Shown here in pieces: positions 42,158 to 50,305 of a stretch of DNA of 64,000 nucleotides. Below the pieces are notes generated by a model. The model ran no database searches, was not told the DNA's origin, and worked only from the letters and a program-made list of their open reading frames with translations. Every line of letters starts with the position of its first letter. Positions within the stretch are counted from its first letter, which is position 1. Origin of the DNA: Salininema proteolyticum. Its GTDB lineage: Bacteria; Actinomycetota; Actinomycetes; Mycobacteriales; Micromonosporaceae. The stretch covers positions 1,922,001-1,986,000 of the forward strand of contig NZ_JBHUNX010000001.1 in NCBI RefSeq assembly GCF_042685645.1, given 5' to 3'. The position numbers and the translations under genes are program-made.

Positions 42158-44116
42158 CTACGTCCCTTTGCACACGGGTTTCTCCCAGTCCCAGTGTTGG
42201 TGAGCGGCGGCTTCGGGCCGTGACCTTCGGACCAGTGCGCTGCCGTCTGGATGACCGGCATCGCACTGTTGTCTAGGGGCCCCGTCCTTCCGCGGCCTAT
42301 CACCTTCGGCGACCGCTCGCCCGCTCCGCCGAACCACGCTCGCTGGACCTGGCCGCTGACGGCGGTGCGGCCGGCGCCGCCGTCTTGTCCAGTTCGCGTG
42401 GAAGCAAAGCAAGTCGAGTCGCCCCCGACGTTCGTTGTCTCCGGGTGTCTGGTCCGGTGTTCGACAACGAGGACGCCTCCCACCGTAAGGCAAAAGACTA
42501 AGCCAATTTAAAGCGGGTCGGGACTCTTGTCCGCCAAAAAGTTGTGTGACGTATAACATAGTTGTGTTTTCGGAGGTGAGACGCTCGGTTGTGAGTGTTT
42601 CTCCGGCCGCGACGGTGGCCAGGCACTCGGGAGCCGGTGCGAGTGCGTCACTCCACTGCTCGGGCGTGGCGTCTTTCAAGTCCCACGCGGCGAAGTAGGC
42701 CTTCATACCGGGCGTGAGCTTGCCGGCGTCGGGTACGCCCAGGGCCCGCCAGCCGCCCTTGGTGGCGGCGCTGAAGGCCGCCTCGGGGTTCAGCGAGTGG
42801 GCCGGGTTGTGGTGGTTGGCCGCGGCCTTGACCCCTCCCCAGGGGTCGAGGGCCGTCACCGGCGAGTCCGACCCGAGGGCCAGGGGGATGCCGATGCCGT
42901 GCATCTGGGACCAGGGATTGGCCTCCAGGGACCGCTTTTCACCGATCCGGGTGGCGTACATGGCCTCCTCGCCGCCCCACGCGGCGTCGAACGCCGGCTG
43001 TACGGAGGCGTGCAGGCCGAAGTGGACCATGGCGGCAGCGGACTCGGTCGAGAGCATCTCGACGTGCTCGATGCGGTGGCGCGCCGAGCGGATCTCGGTC
43101 AGCGGCAGCGTCTCGGCCGCGAGGGAGAAGCCCTCGACGACGGTGTCGATCGCCGCGTCCCCGATGGCGTGGAACGCCGCCGGCATCGCGTAGTGGTGGC
43201 AGTTGAGGAGGTGGTCGCGGATCTCCTCGGCGCTGTAGTAGAGCACGCCCCGGTTGCCCGGGTCGTCGCTGTAGTCCTCGTTGAGGGCGGCGGTGCGAGC
43301 GCCGATGGAGCCGTCGACCGAGAGGTCGCCTCCGCAGCCGTAGGCGCCCAGGTCGCGGGCGCGCTCGGCGGCCTGGGGCTCGCCCCACCAGCCGTAGACG
43401 TCGGGGAGGTGGGGCTTCGACCCCAGGTCGAGCAGGCCGCGGAACTCCTCTTCGGCGGCGGGGTCGGAGTCGATGGGGATGAAGTTCTCCACCAGGGCGG
43501 CGATGCCGAGCGACGCGGCGTGGCGCAGCGCGGCCTCGGAGGTCTGGAGCCGCTGGGAGGCCGGAACGACGGCCATCGCGCGGGCCCGGGCCTGCCGGTG
43601 GGCGTCGCGGCTCAAGGTGCCGGAGGCGTCGTAGCCGTCGTAGGCGGCCAGTTCGGGGTGGTCGGCGAGGAATCCCGCCGAGGCGATGCCGGTGTGGCCG
43701 CAGGTGCGCGAGAGGTAGACGCGGCGTCCCCCTCCCGCGCGCTCGAGCTCGTCCGGCGTCGGGAGAACGGGCTCGGGCCAGGTCGTCTCGTCCCAGCCGT
43801 GGGCCAGGACGATGGCGTCGGTCGGGAGTTCCCCGGCGTGCGATGCCAGTCGGTCGAGCAGGTCGGCGCCGCTGCGGGCCTCGCCGGGACGGAAGCCCAG
43901 CAGGGTGGCGCCGGTTCCTCCGATGTGGGCGTGCGAGTCGACGAACGCGGGTGTGATCAGGGCGTCTCCGAAGTCGACGGTCCGGTCGGCCTTCGGAGCC
44001 AGGCCCGCCTCCCCGATCCAGGTGATGGTGTCCCCTTCGGTGGCAATGGCCGTGGCGTCCGGGGCCGTGGGACAGTGCACATGCCCGGCTCGCCACACAA
44101 TCGTGGGTTTCGTCAT
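42158..44116 (-). CDS. YtcJ-like metal-dependent amidohydrolase with abnormal C-terminal extension
   Basis: From ATG 44116 about 507 residues are typical: VDSHAHIGG (metal HxH), SRTCGHTGIAS, LVENFIP, FHAIGDAAIDTV, ARHRIEHVEML, LALGSDSPVTALDPWGG (Asp) and LTPGMKAYFAAWDL. Family members hydrolyse amides or cyclic substrates; the substrate here is unknown. The protein should end near 42590 (CLATVAAGE), but no stop occurs and the frame runs about 145 codons more through a lower-GC, non-homologous tail to 42158. This implies a rearrangement or a lost stop. Confidence 0.8.
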   Translation of the reverse strand: MTKPTIVWRAGHVHCPTAPDATAIATEGDTITWIGEAGLAPKADRTVDFGDALITPAFVDSHAHIGGTGATLLGFRPGEARSGADLLDRLASHAGELPTDAIVLAHGWDETTWPEPVLPTPDELERAGGGRRVYLSRTCGHTGIASAGFLADHPELAAYDGYDASGTLSRDAHRQARARAMAVVPASQRLQTSEAALRHAASLGIAALVENFIPIDSDPAAEEEFRGLLDLGSKPHLPDVYGWWGEPQAAERARDLGAYGCGGDLSVDGSIGARTAALNEDYSDDPGNRGVLYYSAEEIRDHLLNCHHYAMPAAFHAIGDAAIDTVVEGFSLAAETLPLTEIRSARHRIEHVEMLSTESAAAMVHFGLHASVQPAFDAAWGGEEAMYATRIGEKRSLEANPWSQMHGIGIPLALGSDSPVTALDPWGGVKAAANHHNPAHSLNPEAAFSAATKGGWRALGVPDAGKLTPGMKAYFAAWDLKDATPEQWSDALAPAPECLATVAAGETLTTERLTSENTTMLYVTQLFGGQESRPALNWLSLLPYGGRRPRCRTPDQTPGDNERRGRLDLLCFHANWTRRRRRPHRRQRPGPASVVRRSGRAVAEGDRPRKDGAPRQQCDAGHPDGSALVRRSRPEAAAHQHWDWEKPVCKGT

Positions 44117-44286
44117 AATCCCATTGTCGCAATGGTCCCCGGGGGGACGAGTAGTCCACCTGAAAGAGACTCCCATTCCACAGAACCGGGCACCCGGGCC
44201 CGCCGGGAGGAGGGTGCCGTGCGGTCTCCTGCCGTCCAGACCCTCGTCCGTCCGCCGCACGGCACCGGGCTCGCGACCGGCCCCGG

Positions 44287-45033
44287 TCAGTCCGCCGGGT
44301 GGAGGACCCGGTGGAGGAAGCCCTTGGCCCTTTCGGTCTTGGGGTCGGTCAAGACGTCCGCCGGCGGCCCCTGCTCGCAGATGACCCCGTCGCTGAGGAA
44401 CAGGACGCGGTCGGCGACTTCCTTGGCGAAGTCCATCTCGTGGGTCACGACGATCATCGTCATCCCCTCGTCGGCCAGGCGCCGCATCACGTGAAGGACC
44501 TCCCCGACCAGCTCGGGGTCGAGGGCCGAGGTCGGCTCGTCGAAGAGCATGAGCCGGGGGCCCATGGCCAGCGCCCGCGCGATCGCGACGCGCTGCTGCT
44601 GGCCGCCCGACAGCTGGGCGGGCTTGGCCTTCTCCTTGCCCTCCACTCCGACGGCCTCCAACTGGCGGCGCGCGTTGGCGACGGCCTCGGCCTTGCCGCG
44701 CCCCAGCACCCGGCGCTGGGGAAGGACGATGTTGTCGAGGATCGACAAGTGGCTGAACAGGTTGAACTGCTGGAAGACCATGCCGATGTCGCGGCGGGCG
44801 GCGTCGATGTCGACGTCCGGGTCCGTCATCGAGTGCCCGGCGGCCTCGACGGTGCCCTGCGTGGGCTCCTCCAGCATGTTGACGCACCGCAGGAGCGTCG
44901 ACTTGCCCGATCCGGACGGGCCGATGAGGCACACGACCTCGCCCTCCCGGATCGAGACGTCCACTCCCTTGAGGACCTCCAGGTCCCCGAAGGCCTTGTG
45001 CAGGCCCGCGATCTTCACGATCGGCTCGCTCAC
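44287..45033 (-). CDS. Polar amino-acid ABC transporter, ATP-binding protein
   Basis: 248 residues from GTG 45033, chosen for GGGGGAG just upstream and because it overlaps the permease stop by 4 bases. ABC ATPase motifs: Walker A GPSGSGKSTLLRC, Q-loop VFQQFNLF, signature LSGGQQQRVAIARAL, Walker B LMLFDEPTSALD, H-loop VVTHEM. It most resembles GlnQ/GluA-type ATPases. The three genes 46625 to 44287 form one importer operon behind the promoter at 46662-46690. Confidence 0.94.
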   Translation of the reverse strand: MSEPIVKIAGLHKAFGDLEVLKGVDVSIREGEVVCLIGPSGSGKSTLLRCVNMLEEPTQGTVEAAGHSMTDPDVDIDAARRDIGMVFQQFNLFSHLSILDNIVLPQRRVLGRGKAEAVANARRQLEAVGVEGKEKAKPAQLSGGQQQRVAIARALAMGPRLMLFDEPTSALDPELVGEVLHVMRRLADEGMTMIVVTHEMDFAKEVADRVLFLSDGVICEQGPPADVLTDPKTERAKGFLHRVLHPAD

Positions 45034-45839
45034 CGCGACTCCCCCTTGTTCTCCAGACGCCGGGCCAGCATCGACAGCGGCACGGTGATCAGCAGGTACA
45101 GCAGTCCGCCCACCAGCAGCGGCGTGGCGTTGGCCGTGGCGTTGAGCTCCGAGCGGGCGAAGGTCGCCAGCTCCATGCTCGAGGCGGTGACGCCCACGAC
45201 GAAAACCAGCGAGGAGTCCTTGGTCAGCATGACCAGCTCGTTGGTCAGCGGCGGGATGACGATCCGCACCGCCTGCGGCAGCACGATCGACACCATGGTG
45301 CGCATGTGGCTCATGCCCAGCGAGCGGGCCGCCTCGATCTGCCCCTTGGGAACGGCCTGGATGCCGGCCCGGACGGTCTCGGCGATATAGGCCGACGACG
45401 TCAGGCCCAGGCCCAGGGCGACCTGCCCGTAGACGCCGCCGGGCAGCACCATCCCGGAGAAGGCCTGCGGCAGGCCGAAGGCCACGATGAACAGCACCAG
45501 CAGCGCCGGAAGCCCACGGAACAGCTCGATGTAGGCGGTGGCGAACCAGCGGTAGGGCGCGACCTCGCTGATGCGCATCAACGCCATCGGAACGCCCACG
45601 ACCACGCCGAAGGCGAAGGCCAGGACGGTGTAGGCGATGGTGTTGCCGAACGCCTCCCACACCCGCGGGAACATGTCCCCGGCTATGTCCAGGCGGAAGA
45701 ACGAGTCGGCTATCTGGCCCCAGTCGGCCGCCAAGGCGACGGCGGCCAGCACGGCGAGGAAGACGCCGTACTGGATCGCGCGGACCAGTTTCCTCCTGGT
45801 CCGCGGGCTCATGGAGGAGGCGGGAGTCGCGACGGCCAT
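45030..45839 (-). CDS. Polar amino-acid ABC transporter, permease
   Basis: 269 residues. Five to six transmembrane helices of the HisMQ class. The EAA loop is ETVRAGIQAVPKGQIEAARSLGMS, where the ATPase docks; FRGLPALLVLFIVAFGLPQ is the usual N-terminal permease motif. A single permease implies a homodimeric channel. Its start lies one base from the stop of the binding-protein gene, and it overlaps the ATPase gene, so the three are tightly coupled. Confidence 0.94.
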   Translation of the reverse strand: MAVATPASSMSPRTRRKLVRAIQYGVFLAVLAAVALAADWGQIADSFFRLDIAGDMFPRVWEAFGNTIAYTVLAFAFGVVVGVPMALMRISEVAPYRWFATAYIELFRGLPALLVLFIVAFGLPQAFSGMVLPGGVYGQVALGLGLTSSAYIAETVRAGIQAVPKGQIEAARSLGMSHMRTMVSIVLPQAVRIVIPPLTNELVMLTKDSSLVFVVGVTASSMELATFARSELNATANATPLLVGGLLYLLITVPLSMLARRLENKGESR

Positions 45840-46625
45840 CTACTCGGCGCTCTCCAGCTGCCCGGAGTACTCCACGCCGATCCACTCCCGGTAGATCTTC
45901 TCGTACTCGCCGGACTCCAGGGCCGCGGCGATCATGTCATTGACCTCGCCCAGGAGCTCGTCGTCGTCCTTCTTGACGGCGTAGCCGTAGTACTCTTCGG
46001 TCGGCAGCTCCTCGGCGACGGTGAAGTCGCTCTCGCCCTCGGCGAAGGAGTTCCAGTTCGACAGGTCGGCGATCGAGGCGTCGACCGAGCCGGCCTTCAT
46101 GGCGTTGGCGACCGAGCCCATGTCGTCGAACTTGACGACCTCCAGGCCCTTCTCCTCCTCGAGGTCCTCGGCGTAGCTCTCGCCGGTGGTCGCCGTCTGG
46201 ACGCCGACCCTCTTGCCCTCGAGGTCGTCGACGCTCGCGACGTCGGAGTCCGTCGTCGTGGCCAGAGCCTGGTCGGCGCGGAAGTACGGGTCGGACATCC
46301 CCAGCGCCTCCTGGCGCTCGTCGGTGATGGTGATGCCGGCCGCGGCGATGTCGCAGGTGCCGGCCAGGAACGCCGAACCGGACTCGATGGCGGCGAAGTC
46401 GACCTCCACCCAGGACAGCTCCCGGTCCGTTCGGTCGGCCAAGAGTTGCATCATGTCGGCGTCGAAGCCCACGATGTCGTCACCGGAGCGCTCCTCGAAG
46501 GGGGCGAAGGGCACGTTCGTGCAGACGGTCAGGGCGTTGTCGTCCCCGTCGGACCCGCAGGCGGTCAGCCCGGTCAGGGCCGCGGCGGCCACTCCCGCAC
46601 CGGCGGTGAGGCGCTTGAAGCTCAT
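45840..46625 (-). CDS. Polar amino-acid ABC transporter, substrate-binding lipoprotein
   Basis: 261 residues. Signal peptide with lipobox LTAC (Cys23). Family 3 periplasmic-binding fold: VCTNVPFAPFEE near the start, IVGFDADMMQLLADR, AAAGITITDERQEALGMSDPYF (ligand cleft), KRVGVQTATTGESYAED. Charge pattern suggests an acidic, basic or polar amino acid; the exact ligand cannot be read. AGGAG lies seven bases before ATG 46625. Confidence 0.93.
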   Translation of the reverse strand: MSFKRLTAGAGVAAAALTGLTACGSDGDDNALTVCTNVPFAPFEERSGDDIVGFDADMMQLLADRTDRELSWVEVDFAAIESGSAFLAGTCDIAAAGITITDERQEALGMSDPYFRADQALATTTDSDVASVDDLEGKRVGVQTATTGESYAEDLEEEKGLEVVKFDDMGSVANAMKAGSVDASIADLSNWNSFAEGESDFTVAEELPTEEYYGYAVKKDDDELLGEVNDMIAAALESGEYEKIYREWIGVEYSGQLESAE

Positions 46626-46661
46626 CGGAACACTCCTAATAACTATTCGTAACAGGTTTTA

Positions 46662-46690
46662 ATTATGCAAACGGCGGGCCTTTTATGCAA
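46662..46690 (-). promoter_or_regulatory. Vegetative promoter of the amino-acid ABC operon
   Basis: On the minus strand TTGCAT (46690-46685), a 17-base spacer and CATAAT (46667-46662) give a good sigma-A promoter, about 30 bases before ATG 46625 plus leader. The 10-mer TTATGCAAAC (plus strand) occurs twice, at 46663-46672 and 46683-46692, exactly 20 bases apart; this could also be a tandem operator. Confidence 0.6.
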
Positions 46691-46855
46691 ACTCCCGCTT
46701 TAGAATGTGGCCCGCATCGCGGACGAATGGTGCCGAACGGCGGGAAATGGCGGGAACAGGAGGAAAATGACTACCTCGTGTTCGATATATATCTAGTAAC
46801 CCTGTCCGTGCGTCGCATCCCTCCACGTGTCGGGGCACGGTGAGAGAATCGGTCC

Positions 46856-47746
46856 ATGCTCATGCTCATCGACTCCGCCGGACTCTGGTACCGCGCCTAT
46901 TACGCCCTGCCCTCCTCCATCAAGGCCCCCGACGGGCGCCGGGCCGGAGCCGTGCGCGGCTTCCTCGACGCACTGGCCACCCTGGTGCGCGAGTACTCCC
47001 CCGAGCGACTCGTCTGCTGCCTGGAAGGCAACTGGCGGCCCGAATGGCGCGTGGAACTGGTCGACTCCTACAAGACCGACCGCACCGCCGAAGGCGGCGC
47101 CGAGGACACCCCCGAAGGACTGGACGACCAGGTCGAGGCCGTCGAACAGATCCTCGCCGCCTGGGGGATGCCCACCGCGACCCACCCCCGCTACGAGGCC
47201 GACGACGTCATCGCCACCCTCGCCGCCCGCTCCGAGGAGGAGACGGCCGTCGTCACCGGCGACAGGGACCTCTTCCAACTCGTCGACGACGGGCGGAAGA
47301 CCTCCGTCGTCTACCTCCTGCGCGGAATCTCCCAGGCCAAGAGGTTCCGCGCCGCCGACGTCGAGGAGAAGTTCGGCGTCCGCCCCTCCCGCTACGCCGA
47401 CTTCGCCGTCCTGCGCGGCGACTCCTCCGACGGGCTGCCCGGGGTGAAGGGCATCGGCGACAAGACCGCCGCGGCACTGGTCGAGCGGTACCCCTCCCTG
47501 GAGGCGATCGTCGAGGCCGCCGGGAAGGACGAGCTGAAGGGCCGCCAGAACGCCAACGTCCTGGCCGCGGCCGACTACCTCCCCAGAGCCGCGGAGGTCA
47601 CCCGCTGCGTCCGGGACGTCGACGTGCCGGATCTCCACGCGGCCGTCCCGGCCGTCCCCAAGGACGAGGCCGAGGTCGACCGCCTGGCCGCGGTGTGGGG
47701 GCAGCAGGGTGCCGTCGGACGGCTCAAAGAGGCCCTCCAGAGTTGA
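46856..47746 (+). CDS. 5'-3' exonuclease (Pol I N-terminal domain-like)
   Basis: 296 residues. FEN-type nuclease as in the N-terminal domain of DNA polymerase I, here free-standing. Acidic metal ligands: MLIDSAGLWYRAYYAL, RYEADDVIATLA, VVTGDRDLFQLV, LRGDSSDGLPGVKGIGDKTAAALV (helix-3-turn with DNA-binding helix-hairpin-helix). Removes RNA primers and flaps. ATG 46862 is an in-frame alternative. Divergent from the ABC importer. Confidence 0.93.
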   Translation: MLMLIDSAGLWYRAYYALPSSIKAPDGRRAGAVRGFLDALATLVREYSPERLVCCLEGNWRPEWRVELVDSYKTDRTAEGGAEDTPEGLDDQVEAVEQILAAWGMPTATHPRYEADDVIATLAARSEEETAVVTGDRDLFQLVDDGRKTSVVYLLRGISQAKRFRAADVEEKFGVRPSRYADFAVLRGDSSDGLPGVKGIGDKTAAALVERYPSLEAIVEAAGKDELKGRQNANVLAAADYLPRAAEVTRCVRDVDVPDLHAAVPAVPKDEAEVDRLAAVWGQQGAVGRLKEALQS

Positions 47747-47755
47747 CGGCGGACC

Positions 47756-48181
47756 TCAGAGGCGCTTGCCGAAGCGGAATCCCGTCCGCTCGTAGCCGCG
47801 TGCCTCATAGAACAGGTGCGCCCGCTCCCGGCTCAGGCGGGAGGTGAGGGAGAGCCGTCCGGCGCCTTCCGCCTCGGCCCAGCGTTCGAAGGCCGCCACC
47901 AGGGACGAGCCCGCGCCCAGGCCCCGGTGGCGCTCATCGACCACAAGCGCCACCAGCTGTGCAGCCGGACGGTCGTCCTCGAACGGCAGGATGAGGTGGC
48001 CTCCGGCGAACCCGACGACGCCGACCTCCCCGGGCCCCTCGAAGACCCAGGCGCGGTACTCGGGGATCGCGTTGCGCCTCAGGCGCTTCTCCAGCGCATC
48101 GAGCGTGGCGGGGTGGCCGAGCTGGTCGAAGAGGCCGACCAGGGCGGGGGCATCGCCCACAACGGCGTCGCGAACTGTCAT
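47756..48181 (-). CDS. GNAT-family N-acetyltransferase
   Basis: 141 residues. MTVRDAVVGDAPALVGLFDQLG is the usual N-terminal beta1-alpha1; ALVVDERHRGLGAGSSLVAAFE the acetyl-CoA loop; AHLFYEARGYERTGFRFGKRL the C-terminal end. Substrate unknown. No Shine-Dalgarno precedes ATG 48181. It is convergent with the exonuclease gene, nine bases apart, and a MarR remnant lies just upstream. Confidence 0.88.
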   Translation of the reverse strand: MTVRDAVVGDAPALVGLFDQLGHPATLDALEKRLRRNAIPEYRAWVFEGPGEVGVVGFAGGHLILPFEDDRPAAQLVALVVDERHRGLGAGSSLVAAFERWAEAEGAGRLSLTSRLSRERAHLFYEARGYERTGFRFGKRL

Positions 48182-48272
48182 GGAGACACCATAGCGGCGG
48201 GGACCGGCGCTTCGAACGCGGTCCCCGCCGGGAATCTCAACGGGCGGTCGAGGCCTTGAGGGAAAAGGCGAG

Positions 48273-48467
48273 CGCGATCGCGGCCGGCGCACAGGACAGG
48301 CCGCCATCGTGGCGCTCACCCCCGAAGGCCGGGAGGTCGTCGACGACATCTTCCCCCGGCAGGTGGAGGCGGAGGCCGAAGCGCTGAGGGGGCTCGGAGC
48401 GGACCGAGAGAAGGTCGTCGAGGCCCTCGGGGCCCTGCTCCGCGTTCTGGACGAGAGCGCCGGCTGA
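48273..48467 (+). pseudogene. 3' remnant of a MarR family regulator
   Basis: The frame RTGQAAIVALTPEGREVVDD followed by RQVEAEAEALRGLG and EALGALLRVLDESAG is the wing end and C-terminal dimerisation helix of a MarR protein. The helix-turn-helix and everything before it (about 90 residues) are missing, and no start or ribosome binding site is present. The upstream edge falls close to the start of the GNAT gene, suggesting a deletion that brought the two together. Confidence 0.7.
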
Positions 48468-48470
48468 GGA

Positions 48471-49244
48471 TCAGACCCGGTGGTCGCCCAGCTCGGCCCC
48501 CTGAAATGCGGTGCGGGCCAGGAGCCTGAGCATGACGCGGAACCGGTCGCCGCCCTCGCGCGGCTCCAGTCCCCGGTCGGCCAGGCCGAGGCGGTCGAGC
48601 ATGGTCCGGTAGGAGCGCTCCGTCCCCTCTCCCCAGCCTCCGCCGACGATCAGGTCGGCCCCCAGGTACTCGTTGGCGGCCATGTGGACGAGGGTCTGGT
48701 CGGAGAGGTGGCCCTCGCTCAGTCGGTTGGCATGGCGCGAACGGTCGAGGTGGACGTGGTTGGCGTGGCTGCCGTCGGGGTCGTTGCGCCCGTGCAGGAC
48801 GACGCCGAAGTGGCAGCGGCACAGGCACAGCACGGCAAGATAGCGCAGGCGGTCGGACCGGTCGGCCCCGTCGCGCCAGTGGGCGTTCATGTCGCAGTAG
48901 GTCCCCTTCCACGACACGCGGGAGAGGTCGAAGGCCAGGCCGAAGCGGTGCCAGCCGGGCTTGCAATGCTTGACGCCGATGTCGCCGATCCATTCCAAGG
49001 GCCGCTCCTCCCCGCTGGGGTGGAACTCGCGGCCGAGCCGGTCGAGGTCGCGGGCCGTGCGCGAGAGCTGGCGCCACGCCTCGGGGTGGAACCGCTCGGA
49101 ATGGCGGCCGCCGTGCTCTCCGAGCATCCCGTCCCAGGCGAGCCTGTGGCGCAACGGCACCGAGTCGGAGACGTGATCGCGTTCGATCTCCTCTCCGGCG
49201 CACTCCCCCGAGCCCCAGGCGTCCTCGACCCTCCCGTGCGTCAT
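48471..49244 (-). CDS. M15/extensin-like putative metallopeptidase-fold protein
   Basis: 257 residues, no clear signal peptide. The central part has WHRFGLAFDLSRVSW, and HGRNDPDGSHANHVHLDRS, giving the His...Asp...HxH pattern of D-Ala-D-Ala carboxypeptidase/extensin-like zinc sites. A similar ending (HTNHVHVS) is seen in the secreted protein at 26021. ATG 49244 overlaps the stop of the upstream gene (ATGA), with GGAGGAG before it, so they are coupled. A peptidoglycan substrate is likely by fold but unproven. Confidence 0.75.
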   Translation of the reverse strand: MTHGRVEDAWGSGECAGEEIERDHVSDSVPLRHRLAWDGMLGEHGGRHSERFHPEAWRQLSRTARDLDRLGREFHPSGEERPLEWIGDIGVKHCKPGWHRFGLAFDLSRVSWKGTYCDMNAHWRDGADRSDRLRYLAVLCLCRCHFGVVLHGRNDPDGSHANHVHLDRSRHANRLSEGHLSDQTLVHMAANEYLGADLIVGGGWGEGTERSYRTMLDRLGLADRGLEPREGGDRFRVMLRLLARTAFQGAELGDHRV

Positions 49245-50167
49245 CGGAACTCCTCCAGCCGCCACTTCCCGCCCGATCCCGTCAGAACGCGGCCCGAGGA
49301 GCCGGACACGGCGACCACGGTGGAGGGTTCGGCGCCGAACCGCTCCCGGCGCCACTCCTCGGAGACGAAGCGGAGTCCGCCGCTCGCGGTCAGCACCACG
49401 CACTCCGGCGCGCCACGCCCCTCCACCGGCGACGGGCGGGCCGGCCCGTTCGCGATCGCGCCCCGGAACGCCCGGCGGGTGCCGTCGCCGTCCACGGTAA
49501 CCAGGGCGAGGTCGCCGCTCTCGTTGTGGGCCAGGTGCGGGGAGAGGGCCTCGGCGCCGTAGCGGCGCACCAGGCGCTCGCTCCAGGTCCGGCCGCCGTC
49601 GCCCGACGAGACCAGGTAGGTGCGCGTGACCATGGGAGTGTCGGGTTGGGCGGTCCCGGAGACGGCCAGAGTGATCCGGTCGTCGAGGGCGGCGACGCCG
49701 TGGACGAATCCGTGGGCGAGGCCGGCCGGCCAGGGGACGTCGACCTCCCGGACGCCGCCGTCGGGCCCGACGCGGTAGAGGACGGGACGGTGCTCGCGGC
49801 GGGGCGATTCGGTGTCGTCCGGTCCGGCGAGGTCGGCCAGGTGCGGCGGTACCCCGGGAGCCTCGGCCTCCGCGGGGGTCTCGCGGACGCGCCCGGCTCC
49901 GACGTAGAGGTCCTCCCCCGCCGCGGCGAGGCCGTAGAGATGGACGTCCGGCCCGAAGGAGGGCCCGAGGCGCTCCGGGCGCGGGAGGAGGCGCCACAGG
50001 CCTGTCGCGTCCGCCGCGACCGGCTCACCGTGCCGCAGGGCGCAGGCGCGCACCGGCCCGAGCCGTCCGGGCGCGGACGCACGAGCGGGCCCCTCCCCGA
50101 GAAATGCGAAGGCCGCCGTGGTCGCGGCGGCCTGCAGTAGAGTCCGCCTATCCAGCACAGGTCCCAT
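49241..50167 (-). CDS. Secreted BNR-repeat protein with Tat-type signal
   Basis: 308 residues. The N-terminus LDRRTLLQAAATTAAFAFLG with twin Arg and a moderately hydrophobic core is typical of Tat export, followed by a cleavage-like ARASA. The mature part is beta-propeller-like, with one clear Asp box (SSGDGGRTWSE). No catalytic motif recognised. Tat translocase genes tatC and tatA lie 4 kb away. Coupled to the downstream M15-like gene. Confidence 0.75.
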   Translation of the reverse strand: MGPVLDRRTLLQAAATTAAFAFLGEGPARASAPGRLGPVRACALRHGEPVAADATGLWRLLPRPERLGPSFGPDVHLYGLAAAGEDLYVGAGRVRETPAEAEAPGVPPHLADLAGPDDTESPRREHRPVLYRVGPDGGVREVDVPWPAGLAHGFVHGVAALDDRITLAVSGTAQPDTPMVTRTYLVSSGDGGRTWSERLVRRYGAEALSPHLAHNESGDLALVTVDGDGTRRAFRGAIANGPARPSPVEGRGAPECVVLTASGGLRFVSEEWRRERFGAEPSTVVAVSGSSGRVLTGSGGKWRLEEFR

Positions 50168-50305
50168 TTCGGCTGCAGCCCCCTCCTCGTGTCGTTCCGA
50201 CCGGCGGAGGAAGCCCTCGACGTGGGCGAACCCCTCAATAGATATAGACCACCCCCGCCGAGGGCGCGGCCGAATGGCCGAAATGTCCTCGCGGGGGCGG
50301 GGTCG

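Noticed and set aside
42013..42483. Open minus-strand frame with a GTG start after GGGAGG-like sequence
   Set aside because: Product has no family resemblance and its codon use is unlike the genome; kept only as part of the anomalous region.
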